From NCBI RefSeq assembly GCF_000003815.2, contig NC_049982.1, positions 13,361,822 through 13,425,821 of the forward strand: a DNA stretch of 64,000 bases. The letters run 5' to 3'. A model generated the notes under the pieces. It ran no database searches and was not told the origin of the DNA. It worked only from the letters and a program-made list of their open reading frames with translations. The translations under genes and the position numbers were made by a program. Positions 22,714 to 34,291 of this stretch are shown here, piece after piece; within the stretch, counting starts at the first letter, position 1, and each line of letters begins with the position of its first letter. Source of the stretch: Branchiostoma floridae (lineage: Eukaryota > Chordata > Leptocardii > Amphioxiformes > Branchiostomatidae).

Positions 22714-23055
22714 CAGGGCTCAAAATACCACCTGCATATGTAGATTAGTGCAGGTAAAATTGGAGCTGTGCAGGTATTTCTGGTATGTAACCTGCATGTA
22801 ACCTGCACTAGTCCATGTAGTGGGTTTTATACATAAATGTCCTATGATGTAGGTGTATATTGTTTGTTATTAGGCTGCATTGACTGTTAACATACATAAA
22901 GTAAAAAAGAAAATAGCAATAGTTCCTGAACAATTTTAGCATGATCCATACTTCCTAAATTCAGAGTGGTGCAGGCAAAATATGTCTGGTGCAGGTAATT
23001 CTCAATTCTACCTGCACCAGTGCAGGTATGCAGGAAAAAGGCATTTCGAGCCCTG
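22714..23055 (+). mobile_element. hAT-like MITE, 342 bp, copy 1
   Basis: Ends CAGGGCTCAAAATACC and (rc) CAGGGCTCGAAATGCC form inverted repeats of the hAT type. The interior is rich in CTGCA / TGCAGGTA words arranged symmetrically. The second copy, at 23454-23795, has exactly the same length. The flanks GCATATA and GCATATG are a possible but imperfect target duplication. Confidence 0.75.
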
Positions 23056-23133
23056 GCATATGTAAGGCTTCCTTCAGTCAATATTGACCATGGGAAACTA
23101 GAAGCATCAATGTTTTGGATTAATGTTACTCAC

Positions 23134-23207
23134 AATTTTGGATTTTACCATTGGAGGGACCCAGGTGGCCATGCAGTATAGCTGGCAGCTACAGTGAGTA
23201 TCAATTT
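23134..23207 (-). CDS. unidentified gene (-), penultimate coding exon
   Basis: On the minus strand, CACCTGTAG precedes position 23207, and the exon ends AAAATT|GTGAGTAAC at 23134 (strong donor). After two bases that complete a split codon it encodes 24 residues, IDTHCSCQLYCMATWVPPMV then KSKI, and ends in phase 0 for the 21907 exon. The joined peptide is cysteine-rich (CSCQLYC) and then helical. Two hAT-like MITEs flank it in the introns. An alternative acceptor (CACTGTAG, ending at 23192) would give a shorter exon in the same frame. The family is not recognised. Confidence 0.55.
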
Positions 23208-23453
23208 CTACAGGTGCACTAGTAGAGCTATACAAAAACATTTTATGCTGACTGAAGAGACCTTCTCTCTCAAACAAGAAGAGGTGCTGCCCACATCATT
23301 GCAATGCAAGGTATCTATATATATTCAAGTAAACTAGGATTGGAAGCCTGGCCTACATGTATGTCAGGACATAGAGCTGTGGACAGGTACACAGGTTTAT
23401 AAGGTACAGGTTCGGATCTGAACATGTACCTAAAAAGTTTGATCAACTACATG

Positions 23454-23795
23454 CAGGGCTCGAAATACCACCTGCATATGCAGGTTAGTGCAGGTAAAAT
23501 TGGAGCTGTGCAGGTATTTCAAGTGTCTACCTGCACCTAACCTGCACTGGTCCATGTACTGTGGGTTTTACACATAAATGTCCTATAATGTAGCTGTGTA
23601 TGGATTGTTACTAGCTGCATTAACTGTAACCACCTATAAATAATTAAGTATAAAAGAAAAATTGCAATGGTTTCTGAACACTTTTAGTATGATCCATACT
23701 TCCTAAATTCAGACTGGTGCAGGTAAAATTTGTCTGGTGCTGGTAATTTTAAATGTTAGGTACTTTGTATGCAGAAAAAAGTATTTCGAGCCCTG
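23454..23795 (+). mobile_element. hAT-like MITE, 342 bp, copy 2
   Basis: Starts CAGGGCTCGAAATACC and ends GTATTTCGAGCCCTG. Most interior words match copy 1 (for example GGTAAAATTGGAGCTGTGCA and ATGATCCATACTTCCTAAAT). A short relative (AGGGCTCAAAATGATA ... ATTGGAGCTGTG) remains at 60477-60545, and a fragment GTGCAGGTATGCAGGAAAAA at about 11182-11201. Confidence 0.75.
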
Positions 23796-24004
23796 ATATG
23801 TAAATTATAAAAATAGCCAACTGACTGTTATGATAATGAACTGTCATCATTGTATGATTCTATGAATATTATCATACATTGTATTTGAGCTTCATAACAA
23901 AGTTTTCTTAATTTTCAATTGCAAGCTTATAACAAATGTCATCATTAATTTGGAATTGACTTATCTGTGGCCAATTTACACTTTATGTAAAACCCACTAC
24001 AGTA

Positions 24005-24110
24005 TTGATTTAGTTTGTTGTAGGTACAGGAACAGGTCCGGACCAGTACCTAGACGATTTTACAGGTACAGTACAGACTAGTACAGGTACAGATATTTAG
24101 GTCCACAGCC
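24005..24110. repeat. GGTACAGG / GGTCCGGACC cluster
   Basis: Words GGTACAGGAACAGGTCCGGA, CCAGTACCTAG, ACAGGTACAGTACAGACTAG and TACAGGTACAG follow each other. A smaller cluster is at 23376-23435. Confidence 0.65.
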
Positions 24111-24158
24111 CTACAGGGGTTATTACTGTTCTGACACTGCTTCAATATTCCTTCTTAC

Positions 24159-24183
24159 CACATGCAATCATAGAATCAATCAA
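24159..24183 (-). CDS. possible 25-nt microexon of the unidentified (-) gene
   Basis: A strong minus-strand donor, GCATGTG|GTAAGAAGG, follows LIDSMIAC plus one base. The leftover G joins the AA of the 23207 exon as a Glu codon, so the phases agree. An in-frame stop upstream forces the exon to start at the weak acceptor ACTGAAG, giving only 25 nt. The tiny size and weak acceptor make it doubtful. Confidence 0.2.
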
Positions 24184-24222
24184 CTTCAGTACATTGTGGT
24201 ATCATACAAAAGTCACTTTTCC

Positions 24223-24321
24223 TAGCCTGGGTACTATCCCTATTCTACCGGGGCTCCTTACACTCGCTACCCTAAAAAAGCCCCGCTAGAAAACGGATGG
24301 TACCCTGACTCAGTGAGGCTA
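24223..24321. mobile_element. small foldback element, 99 bp
   Basis: TAGCCTGGGTACTATCC at the left pairs with GGATGGTACCCTG ... AGGCTA at the right. Inner words CTACCGGGGCT and AGCCCCGCTAG also pair. The outer TAGCCTG resembles the ends of 21473-21591. Confidence 0.6.
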
Positions 24322-24327
24322 AATTTT

Positions 24328-24651
24328 CCACCATTTCAAAAAAAAAGTTTTCAACCATGATGTAAACCGTGCAAAGCAGCTGGAAACATGAGGTAAATTG
24401 AAAAAAAAAAACACATTCTAAGTATATGCTAATGTTACAGAATGCCAACATCAATTCCACGGTAAAAGAAGATGTCAAATAACAAAAAAAATTCTATTGT
24501 TCTACATTCAATATGCTATATCTGGTCATTTGTCTAACCTTCCAGGGCACTTAGATTTCATAATAAAGTTTTTTTGGCCAAACTGTTTAGTTGCACGCTC
24601 GCATCATTTTTGGGGAATCCCATAGGATGTAATCCATATATCAACATGGCC
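24328..24651. mobile_element. diverged copy of the 600-bp foldback element
   Basis: AAAAAAGTTTTCAACCATGA and CGTGCAAAGCAGCTGGAAA at the left, and TTTTTTTGGCCAAACTG, CGCTCGCATCATTTTTGGGG and ATCAACATGGCC at the right, match the intact copy at 42227-42826 in order. The outer left arm is missing here. Confidence 0.65.
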
Positions 24652-26817
24652 TTAGTTCAGTTTCTAGAGGTGGCCTACACCAGCCTTGCATTGAGCAACA
24701 CCATTAAAAAAAATATAAAATAGAAAGATGGAAGCAGTTATTGTGTACTTGTAGCACAATAAGTTACACTTTCAAACTGGTACTAGTAGACTTGTGTGGC
24801 ACACTACTGTGCTACATTGCTTTGAACCTGAATTTAACTCAATCGGATTCATATCATAATCTGAGAGGGATGTACATAACCACAGTTACATGTAGCCATT
24901 GTAGGTACCCATTTCCACCTACTGGTAAGTGACTGAAGTGATGTCAAGTGCCTTTCCCAAGAAATAACTTGAAATAACTAGTGAATACATAGGATGCTGC
25001 ATTCTTGAATTCATAAATGTATAAACAATGTCTCCAGAGCGTACACAAGGTCGTTGCCCCATATACACTGCATATTAGAGTCGTTTGTGGTCGTTTGAGG
25101 TTGTTTGTGGTGTTTAGGCAGACACCATATATTTTGGATCTCTAGCGAGACATGTGTAGAGGTCTCTGTGTTACAAGTTACCATCTGTACAAGTTGGAAG
25201 TCAAACATTAAGTTATTTTCATCATCAACAACTAATATGCAGATAGAAAACGAAGGTGTGACATTCAACATTTCATTTTGTTTCATCGTACTTTCTTTTT
25301 TCTCCTTTGGCATGGCTGACTGTTTAATAAATAATTTAGCAAACTATCTCCCCTAAAAGACAGAATAAGACCAATAACTCCTGTCAGTTTTTCCTGCCCA
25401 GTGCAGCAAGAATTTTGTGCCAGTCCCTGATACTAGTACTAAGTACCCACCTAGCCAAGCATAATAGAAAGGGTACTAGTACTCAGATTTCAACTGCTCT
25501 GGCGCTTGATTTTGGTAATGGCGCAGTCACATTCGTCGCAGGTCGTTGTACAAATTTTCAATGCCATAGAATTTTCAATGGAACAGTCAACAACCCATCC
25601 AGAGATCAAGGGATATTAAAATACAATGTAGGTGAGGTGAGGTGAAAACTGTTATGCAGTCTATGATGGAAAAAACAGGATATTAGGATCTAGCAATCAT
25701 TCGAGGCATCCTTTTTGGTACCAAGATAGCAGCATTTTTCACAGCAATCCCTATCTATCCCTGACCTATCATGTGTCAAGACAGGAACATTTTGAGTGCA
25801 CAGTCAGCATCTTGTACTGTTGTTCTTGTTTTTGTTTCATAGAAATTCATAGAGAACTAGGGAACATCAGCTACCGGTGTAATGACTAAGTGGGTACCCA
25901 GTGGACATTGAAACTAGCCCATCGCTTGCTGCCTTGTCCAGATACGAAATGTGTACGTGTAACACACAGTTAGAGCCACTCTCTAATTACAGAAATCAAA
26001 TTTTGTTCCTGTATCATCACAGTAGTGTTTCCCTTTGTATGTTTGTTACAATGCAGGGCTTTGCTGGAGAATCGCAGAATAAATCTTGCTGATTACCAAT
26101 TTGTGTGCACTTTGCTGGTGCAGAACCAACATCCCACCACAAGGCAAAACACTGTGATTATGAAAATAAACGATTTGAAGGTAACTTGTGCATTGTTTGG
26201 GAAATATTTACAAGTTTTACAAGGAGAGTTGCATAGGGTCCCACTGTAGGCGGGCTGAACCGGCAGCTGGTACACAAAAATAGCAGACTTCACTTGTGAT
26301 ATGGAAGCTGGTTAGTTGCTATGGGGAGGATCATGTAACTGAATAAGCCGTATAAAAGGAGGATACTTAGTAGGTGAGGACCTGCCAAGGTAGCCTGCCC
26401 TATCTAGCCAGCCCATATTTTCCTGGAACCCCCTGTAAATCACTACTAGTCATATGCAAATACGGGAAAATATGGGAAAATATCTCGGTATCTGGCTCAC
26501 AGAGACAAGAAATATCTAAGACTTACTTGTTACTTGATAAGGTCTTCTTCTTTGAATGGCCTGCATCAAGGAGTCTACTAAATTGAACTGAATATTGAAG
26601 CATGCAAATTATATATGGACTGTCAATAAACAGTGATTATGCCTTACCGTATATCTGCCCCGATGGAACAAAGGAATATTTTAGCCATGCTCTGAATACC
26701 GCCTTATACTTTACCTTTAGACTAAAGAGCCTTCTTTCCAGGGAAGTCCGTTCCACTGCCGACCGGATAATGCCAGGGATGGACGCCAAGCCAGGCAGGA
26801 TACTCGCCAGCTGCAGG
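24652..26817. other. intergenic or intronic, nothing recognised
   Basis: A possible minus-strand donor (CAACAAGTAAGT, near 26522) with a short open piece was noted but is too weak. No other exon, RNA gene or clear repeat was seen. Confidence 0.4.
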
Positions 26818-27048
26818 CAATCGCTACAAAACAGGCCGCCATTTTGTTTGAAGTGATCAGCTGGTCAGCTCTCCTCCCATCACGCAATGCGCGTCACAGC
26901 GTTTCATTAGTGACCATTAGTCTAGCACCGACAAGCTTCGCTAATGATAGCGATCTGGAACACTGGATCGTAATCTATACCCGATACTATCGCCTAATGA
27001 TTTCCCATTTTTAACGACAAGAAACGCTAATGACAACAGTATCGGGTG
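26818..27048 (-). repeat. dispersed repeat, arm B of the inverted pair
   Basis: Reverse complement of 9119-9352 with few changes. The AAAATGGCGGCC motif lies at its left end here, and the CACCCGATAC terminus at its right end. In both arms the ATGGCGG end faces into the 17.5 kb between them. Confidence 0.85.
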
Positions 27049-27199
27049 GTCGAGACAGCATTTTATTTTTACTCTTTAGTAACCTTCGCGCCGCATACGT
27101 CACTTGTATTTTAGGTGGAACTAGAGTTAAATATTAGCTGTTGCAGCAAATATATATACAGGTTTGCGTGTGAGTAATTTATGCGGGATAAATTAACAT

Positions 27200-27870
27200 A
27201 AATATTAATATTGACGTTAAAAACACTTCCGGTTAAAAATGGACTATGCATGAGCCCTACCAAAGAAGTTCTTTATGCATTATCATCAAATTCGTAGATT
27301 GAATCTTTAAAAAGAGAATGGACTTTTCTTGTGACATGTGTCGACAACTACAATGTAGTGGACCAGTTCAATAATCCTTCTGCTAAAAAATTAACTTTAG
27401 TCTGTGCAACGCAAACTCCGCTGTCCAGGGCTGTAACTGTCCCCTCCTCTAGGGGGCCGGCGGATGTTGGGCGGGCTGCTATACAGCGAGATTTAATCAG
27501 ATTAAGCGAGATTTATTCAGGCTAAAAATTAACTGTGCGAGAATGGACTCTTCCATTGGCCAGCATCCACATGTGAAATGCACTGGTTTAGAAACACTTT
27601 CTCTAAAATAAAATAAAATGGACTTTGCCTAAGCACTCCAGTCCAAAATTAAATTTAGCAAAATGACTCTCTCGCAGGGTAATGGAGTATTGTAGCGCTA
27701 TCTTCATGTAAACTGGACCCGTTCAATTACAGCTCCTCTCATCAAAGAACGGACTTCGCATAATCACCCTGTCCAGAATTGCATTTAAACGATTGCCCCT
27801 CCCTGTGTGAGGATGGACTCTTCTATAGGCACCTGCATCAAAAACACTTCTGCTAAAAAAAAGATAAACA
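27200..27870. repeat. degenerate array of ATGGACT / AAACACTT words
   Basis: AAAAACACTTCCGGTTAAAA, GAAACACTTTCTCT and AAAAACACTTCTGCTAAAAA mark successive degenerate units that also contain AATGGACTTT- or ATGGACTCTTC-type words (near 27238, 27318, 27543, 27618 and 27823). There is no coding support. Confidence 0.5.
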
Positions 27871-28061
27871 TATCAACGTATCTGTAAAATATAACTGGGG
27901 GGTCTGTTGTAGAATTTCTTTAGTCGGAGCATGCTGGGTAGACAACACCTTCCTACGTGGGTCCAGGGATCGTGAAATTCGGCAATAAAATCGGGAAATT
28001 GGCCAGGGGAATCAGTACACGCTATTAGGTTAAATCAGGTTGGGATTACGCGGCCGACCAA

Positions 28062-28145
28062 AGCCTCTGGTAGCAAAACTTCCCAGGCAAAGTATTCTCC
28101 CTATAACAGCCAGCGTAGTCAGTCTGGTGGAGACTACATGTTAGC
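28062..28145 (+). repeat. dispersed repeat, second copy of the 13300 family
   Basis: CTCTGGTAGCAAAACTTCCC, AAAGTATTCTCCCTATAACA, GCCAGCGTAGTCAGTCTGG and GAGACTACATGTTAGC match the inverted block at 13300-13400. No gene was seen in 28146-28689. Confidence 0.7.
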
Positions 28146-28689
28146 CCTTGAGCCGAGAAGTTGGAAGCCGTCTGACATCCAGGCTAATCTTTGTCTAGCT
28201 GTTGCAAGTTCTGCTGTCAACATCTCAAAATATAGCGTAAAATTGTCGTCTTCATACTTTTACGTATTACGCAATATCTAAATTCTGAAATATATCGGAG
28301 AAAATAGCAAAACAGTAACGCAGTGAACAAACCCCGCAGTGACGCAAGTGCAGTGAGAGGGCACCTTTAGATAAGCTCACCGGGGATTTGTCATGCCGCC
28401 AGAGTTTGAAACTCCCTCGTACAAGCGTCACTGCTCACCCGTAAATTTTCTATTAGAAACAATCATTTCTCAATGTCTTTGTCAACCAACATACACGCTA
28501 GTCATCATCGGTACCAGATTCCGGTAGACTACTGGTAGCTGCGATCAAAATAATGACCGGAAAAACAAATCATTCTCTTGCATGTCCATTTTATGTTCAG
28601 TTCAATTACGGTCCTGACTATACTGTGTGGACTCATTGGGGTGCTGCTATAACTAGTAGCATTTCTTTCCCACATGTCTTCATCATTCA

Positions 28690-29065
28690 CCATCGTCATC
28701 ATTTGTAACAAATCCCACACTTCTTTAATTCAAAGTCGTCGTAATTGCATCCGTACAGAATCCCGTATTTCTTTCACTAACAGTCGTCAGATTTGCATTT
28801 GTAAGAAATCACACATTTTTCGATCGCAATCGTCATAATTGCATTTGTAAACAATCCCCCATTTCTTTTATTCGCAATCGTCATAATCACATTCGTAAAA
28901 ATCCCGCATTTCTTTCATACGCAGTCGTCATATTGGCATTCGAAAAAAAAAAATCCCGCATGTCTTTCATTCACTGTCGTTATATCTGCAATTATAAAAA
29001 AATCCCACATTTCTTTAATTCACAATCGTCATAAATTCATTTTTGTAAAAATAAAATCGCGCATT
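28690..29065. repeat. tandem array, about 48-bp unit, seven to eight copies
   Basis: CGTCAT or CGTCAG recurs at 28694, 28737, 28785, 28831, 28879, 28926, 28978 and 29027, with TTGCATTTGTAA, AATCCCGCAT and TTTCTTTCAT words between. Units vary from 43 to 52 bp. Confidence 0.85.
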
Positions 29066-29080
29066 TACGATCATGTATGG

Positions 29081-29271
29081 AGGCGTGGGTTTTGGGCCGT
29101 CATCTCGTCAGGGAATTTCCCATGACTCATGATCATGCAGCTGCATGTTCAGACACGACACCACTGTCGCCGTAGAGGCGTGGGGGTTTTGGGCCGTCAC
29201 CTCGTCAGGGAATTTCCCACGACTCATGATCATGCAGGTGCATGTTCAGACAGGACACCACTGTCGCCGTA
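29081..29271. repeat. 95-bp tandem duplication
   Basis: AGGCGTGGGTTTTGGGCCGT ... CACCACTGTCGCCGTAG occurs at 29081 and 29176 with a handful of substitutions. The interval from 29272 to 29977 shows nothing recognisable. Confidence 0.95.
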
Positions 29272-29977
29272 GACGTAGAGAAGCGTGTTTTGTGTTGCGT
29301 GCACTGGACAAGCTTAACGTCTTCTGCATGAAATGGAAGATTCAATACTAAAGAAAACTAAAGTGGTGGTTTTCAAAAAATTGGAATGGACTTTCAGGAA
29401 CATCAAGTTTCCAAATGACGCTCTTTATCCAGGCCTGTCCTCGCCAGGCAGCTATTCTTTAGCTAAATCAACTGTCTTGAAAGGCACAGAAAGCCGCTTT
29501 CGGTATCAAAACCCTCATTCAGACTGCGTTATTCCCTAAGGCCCTACTTAAACACGATAATGCATATGTCAAGTTTATAATGTTATATTCTTTTGAGATC
29601 TGAGGCAAAGAGCACTGACAATTGCCCTGTTGAAATATTAACATATAGAACCGCTTTTGTAAAAACACCGATCCTTAGTGCACACAGAAATTCGTGTAAC
29701 CTAGCTAGTAGGGCAAAACTCGGGGTATTCCAAATAGATATGGATGTATCAGTGTTCTTGTACCTAAGTATTGGCTGAGGCTGAAGCAACTGGACATCCA
29801 CACACATCCCTTACAGGTGAACGTTTTACTGTGTCAACAATACAAAATGGTAAATAATTGCAAGAAGAGCTGGTTACACCAACTTTCATGATATTCCCTC
29901 TTATGGAACACCAATTACCCTGTAGACAATAAGAATATATGTACATTGTTAATTAAAGAGAGGATATGTACGTCAAA

Positions 29978-30107
29978 CATTATTTTACAAATCGTCTACA
30001 AATCATGGTAAGCCAATATGCTACAAAGGTTTCAAATCAAAACATTATTTTACAAATCGTCTACAAATCATGGTAAGCCAATATGCTACAAAGGTTTCAA
30101 ATCAAAA
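29978..30107. repeat. 65-bp exact tandem duplication
   Basis: Block 29978-30042 (containing ATTATTTTACAAATCGTCTA and GCTACAAAGGTTTCAAATC) is repeated base for base at 30043-30107. It is very recent, or an assembly artefact. Confidence 0.95.
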
Positions 30108-32150
30108 TATATATTCGATGGAAAATTACCTGAGTTCGAATAAGCGCTTATCCATTAGAGATAGAGAGGTCGTTATAAGAAGCTATTTGTCCACGTTAGA
30201 CTGTTTAAGTATTGCATACTGAATGCAGTGGAAAATGTCTTCACGACGAGACCGAAAGAAAGTTTATTTCAAACTGTTGCCACAATTTGTCCGAGCGTTT
30301 GCCAATTAGTAAATCTCCAAAAGTCTACGTTTCATTAAAATCACAAACCCCACCTATTTCACTGAACACGGGACAGGTAAAAGATAGATGAACTCAAACC
30401 AAATGACAGTTAGATGATTGACAGGAAGCGTGTGAACCTGACACCTTGCTATTTTGCCGGTTAATTGAAAACGTGACAAACCCTGCTGTTTCTCTGATGA
30501 CCCCGATAACCCGATGACCCCGGGGCAGAGAAAGCTGACACGGTCTGACACAACGTCTCACATTTCTGTTCCTTTTCATGAACGGTAATGTCTCCCTTCG
30601 ATGTGTCTGTTGTTCCCGGAGACAGACTTAGAAATACACTGGAATTACTGAATGTTGGCTACCTGCATACGGCGTGGCTACATCCTCGGTACAACCAAGG
30701 GCTTCATCATTTCGGATAACACGAAGGCATCCTTCCGTACGTTGCCCACATCATGCAGACCAACAATTTCTTGTACGGCGTATTAGACGTTCCCACCACC
30801 CCACCACCTCCGAGGAGCTTGTTGTAATGCTGGACATCCCTGGATTTGCCACAACGACAATACAAGGAACCATGTGACCTATTTAGCACCTGTGGGTCTT
30901 TTTTAACATTTCCTATTGTGTGTTGAGATATTCACAAAAACGTATTTGTCGTGTTTATCTATAAATTGACAGCACAGTATTATTAGGTATCTTTTGGACC
31001 CAAGAAGTCAACGAGGAAAATATCAAGATGGACGTTGTCTGCGTATACAGTTTTCATTTTATCATTCGTGACTGTGTATTCTGCTTTTTAGAAATCTTTT
31101 GTTTCACTGAGACGTCATTCTGATGGCATGGAATTGCGCAATCGCATGCAATACCATGGGAAGCTATTTTTGTATATGTGATAAAAAGATTAAGAAACCA
31201 GGGCAAGCATCTTTATTTTGCGTAAATTTGCCATGTTTTAGCTGTATTGTGCAACATCGCAACGACTGAAAACTTGTTGACTACGGTAGTCTATGCTCAA
31301 ACCACCTGGCATATCAATCAGTCAGTCAAGGCAAGTCGGAGTTGCATAAGATTGCGTAAGTCTTTGCAAGTGCGACTATGTAATGGTGTATTTTTCTACG
31401 TGTGTTTTACACATGATAATAGCATGCCCGCAGTCCCCGCCACGGCCAATGGAATGTTTACAGGATATGTCCAATCTTTCAAGTTTGGTGTGATTATTCT
31501 TTTACGGGTTGGCCAGTTGTTTTAATACAGGTTGACCGGTTGTTTAATGCCATTCTCCTCTTTCCTCGCTCCCCCTTTTCCGCTATGGAATAACCCATGG
31601 TCGCTGGCCAATGGGCTGCCTAGTATTCATATTGCGTAATGCAGATGAAACGTAAACCAAGCTGATTACGAGCACAGCAGTCATTTCGCTGCCAGACAGA
31701 GGGGAGACAACACGGGTCTGGGACCGGTCTCTGATGATTAATAGCAACTGCCCCCACGAAGTCAACGCACTCCCCTGCACTTCGGTAAGTAACTCGGCTT
31801 CCACTTCTGCATAGTCAAAGGGATCTTAGAATAATGATCGTGTTGTTTGGTCACAGCCAGGTATAGTTAGATTATGAACTTGATTTAATTGTTAGTTTTG
31901 AATTTTTCAAATTTATAGAACTTTTTTATAAAAATAAATGCAATTGACCTGTCCTTTTTGGCATTGTTTTTGCAGGGGCTCATCATAAAGATGTTTACGA
32001 AGTACAACTATAATATTTGCAGTGGAAAGGAAACATCTCATCGTCATGGACTTCTTATTCTATTTCTTATCACTTTTATTATTCTTTTTTCAAAGGCAAA
32101 TCAACATTTTGGAATATTTTGAATATTTCGTTGGGCTAAAGCGTTCAGGT
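30108..32150. other. intergenic, no accepted gene
   Basis: A strong plus-strand donor (ACTTCG|GTAAGTAAC, near 31789) follows a moderately GC-rich 150 bp and could end a non-coding first exon, but no compatible downstream exon was found. A protein-like reading near 30736-30811 was rejected. Confidence 0.4.
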
Positions 32151-32158
32151 ACAGGTTG

Positions 32159-32410
32159 ATGTGTGTGTGTGTCTCTCTATCCGCAAGGGACGTCGCTGAT
32201 GGCTTGCACTGGAAGACGAGCTGTATCACTGAAGGGAAGGACATTCGTACGAAAATTGCTACAAGGAGACCGAGACTGGAAGCCATGCAAAACCTGAAAC
32301 AACGTCGCCCGAAGGAGCAAGGCCATGAGAGGGAAATGCAAGACCGACAGCAGAGCTGCGTGCAGCCAAGCGATTGCGCTGCTATTGATGGTAAAACTGA
32401 GTGCAGTTAG
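32159..32410 (+). CDS. weak candidate: 83-residue hydrophilic open frame
   Basis: ATG at 32159 opens a frame through a GTGTGT tract and an acceptor-like CTCTCTATCCGCAAG (ending about 32188). It then gives a charged stretch, including KDIRTKIATRRPRLEAMQ and EQGHEREMQDRQQS, to TAG at 32408-32410. Base composition rises over 32190-32405, as expected of an exon. The complementary strand is also open for 80 codons, so coding strand and reality are uncertain. No family is recognised. If it is real, the GTGTGT part is probably intron and the exon starts near 32189. Confidence 0.25.
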   Translation: MCVCVSLSARDVADGLHWKTSCITEGKDIRTKIATRRPRLEAMQNLKQRRPKEQGHEREMQDRQQSCVQPSDCAAIDGKTECS

Positions 32411-33397
32411 AGAATTCATGGACTGACATACACGTGCTGTCTGCGTTATTTGACTTATACGAATACGTGTTGTCTATTCTATTAGGTCATATTAAGGAAT
32501 GTAAAAAAATACTTCAATTGACCTAGATTGTTATACGAATGGTCGACATCACAACCAAACGTATTTGAAATCTTTATTGACACGACAAAAGTACAGAGAC
32601 TTTCGTGAGGATTATAACAAGTACTTACAGTGCAACTAAGCAGACGTATATGCATATTTACAGATATGAATAAGTCAACATATTGTTCTAGCATGTCATT
32701 TACATAATTCGAACATTGCCTGCAAATTTCTTGAGTTACAAACAAACTCTTACCAACTCTACGCTTAAACACACGTCTGTGCAGCCGTTTACTTTTCGGG
32801 CCGGAACTCGGTGTAATACATAAATGGGACCTTACAGGTATTGTATATACAAGCTGTATCAGTCTTTCACTCCGTCACTTACAAGAAGATACAACGCAAC
32901 GTTTGCTAGAAGTAATTAGTCAGTGGTATTGTACTGTGATTGTTATTCTTAGACGGTTATTCGTTTGATGACGTGAACTGCAACAGACTGAGATGTACTA
33001 GTAACCAATGTTTAGTGATATGAGCGGAGTTGTGTAGCTGTCTGTCAGGTAAGACAGAATACAAAGACGAGAGATTTCTACGGCAGTTCAGAAGAGCAGA
33101 CATTTGTCTGGTACTGAGACAGATTGTGAAGACAGGAGATTTCTAAGGTAAGAGAGTTCAGTTCAGGAGAGACAATATAGAGCTTCACCAAAGTGAGAGA
33201 GCATTATTATGAAGTCTGTTACAACGTTAAAAGTCTTCCGTGCCCTGTGTGCGGAAATTCTTGTCTCTGCGTCATTTCTTTATCCTTCATTTGCTGATCT
33301 TTGAATTCCAGTCGGCAACTAAAAGAACCTATATATATTTGTTACATGTCTAAGCCTCTATCGTTGGGGATCTCGTCGTAACTTTCTTAACTTTACA
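32411..33397. other. intergenic, nothing recognised
   Basis: No exon, RNA gene or repeat was recognised. Confidence 0.45.
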
Positions 33398-34005
33398 ACA
33401 CACTAACCCTTCATGCTTGTGGCTCTTGCCGTCCTGCCGTTTCCGACAAGAGTACAAGATCACATTTCCTAACCATCCCACTGGCGAATTCCTTCATACA
33501 ACACACTAACCCTTCATGCTTGTGGCTCTTGCCGTCCTGCTGTTTCCGACAAGAGTACAAGATCACATTTCCTAACCATCCCACTGGCGAATTCCTTCAT
33601 ACAACACACTAACCCTTCATGCTTGTGGCTCTTGCCGTCCTGCCGTTTCCGACAAGAGTACAAGATCATATTTCCTAACCATCCCATCCGATCCCTTCAT
33701 ACAACACACTAACCCTTCATGCTTGTGTCTCTTGCCGTCCTGCCGCTTCCGACAAGAGTACAAGATCATATTTCCTAACCATCCCATCCAATCCCTTCAT
33801 ACAACACACTAATCCTTCATGCTTGTGTCTCTTGCCGTCCTGCCGTTTCCGACAAGACCACAAGATCACGTTTCCTAACCATCCAATTCCTTCATACAAC
33901 ACACTAAGCCTTCATGCTTGTGGCTCTTGCCGTCCTGTCGTTTCCGATGAGACCACAAGATCACGTTTCCTAGTCATCTCATAACTTCATACAACACACC
34001 AATCC
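33398..34005. repeat. minisatellite, about 100-bp unit, six copies
   Basis: TTCATGCTTGTG starts at 33410, 33513, 33616, 33716, 33816 and 33911, giving steps of 103, 103, 100, 100 and 95 bp. Units share CTCTTGCCGTCCTGCCGTTT, CCGACAAGAGTACAAGATCA and CATACAACACACTAACCC. The shortening of later units comes from loss of the CACTGGCGAATTC segment. Confidence 0.95.
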
Positions 34006-34291
34006 GTCATATCCAAATGGCGCCAGCGCCACCCTTCCCGTCATACACCGTAAAACAAAATGGCGACGCCCGTAAAAGCCAACGAAAACAGAACAGGTTT
34101 TGCTACCGCAAACCTGTAACTATGGTTCTTAAAGCAGACGCACTTATACCCGCTTTACATACGTTTGGCCTCGGCTTACGAGTCAGGATATTACATGTAC
34201 CACGATTGCTATAGCTGGCAGGCATACCTAAGGACATATACCGAAGACGACGTTGATTGTCTAAGACTTGGTGACTGGTTGACTAATTCAC

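Noticed and set aside
30736-30811. Protein-like plus reading (GILPYVAHIMQTNNFLYGVL) near 30.75 kb
   Set aside because: An in-frame stop lies directly upstream with no acceptor between, and no family is recognised.
33398-34005. CRISPR-like regular repeats
   Set aside because: Units are contiguous 95-103-bp repeats without unique spacers, in a eukaryotic context. The same holds for the 48-, 86- and 162-bp arrays.
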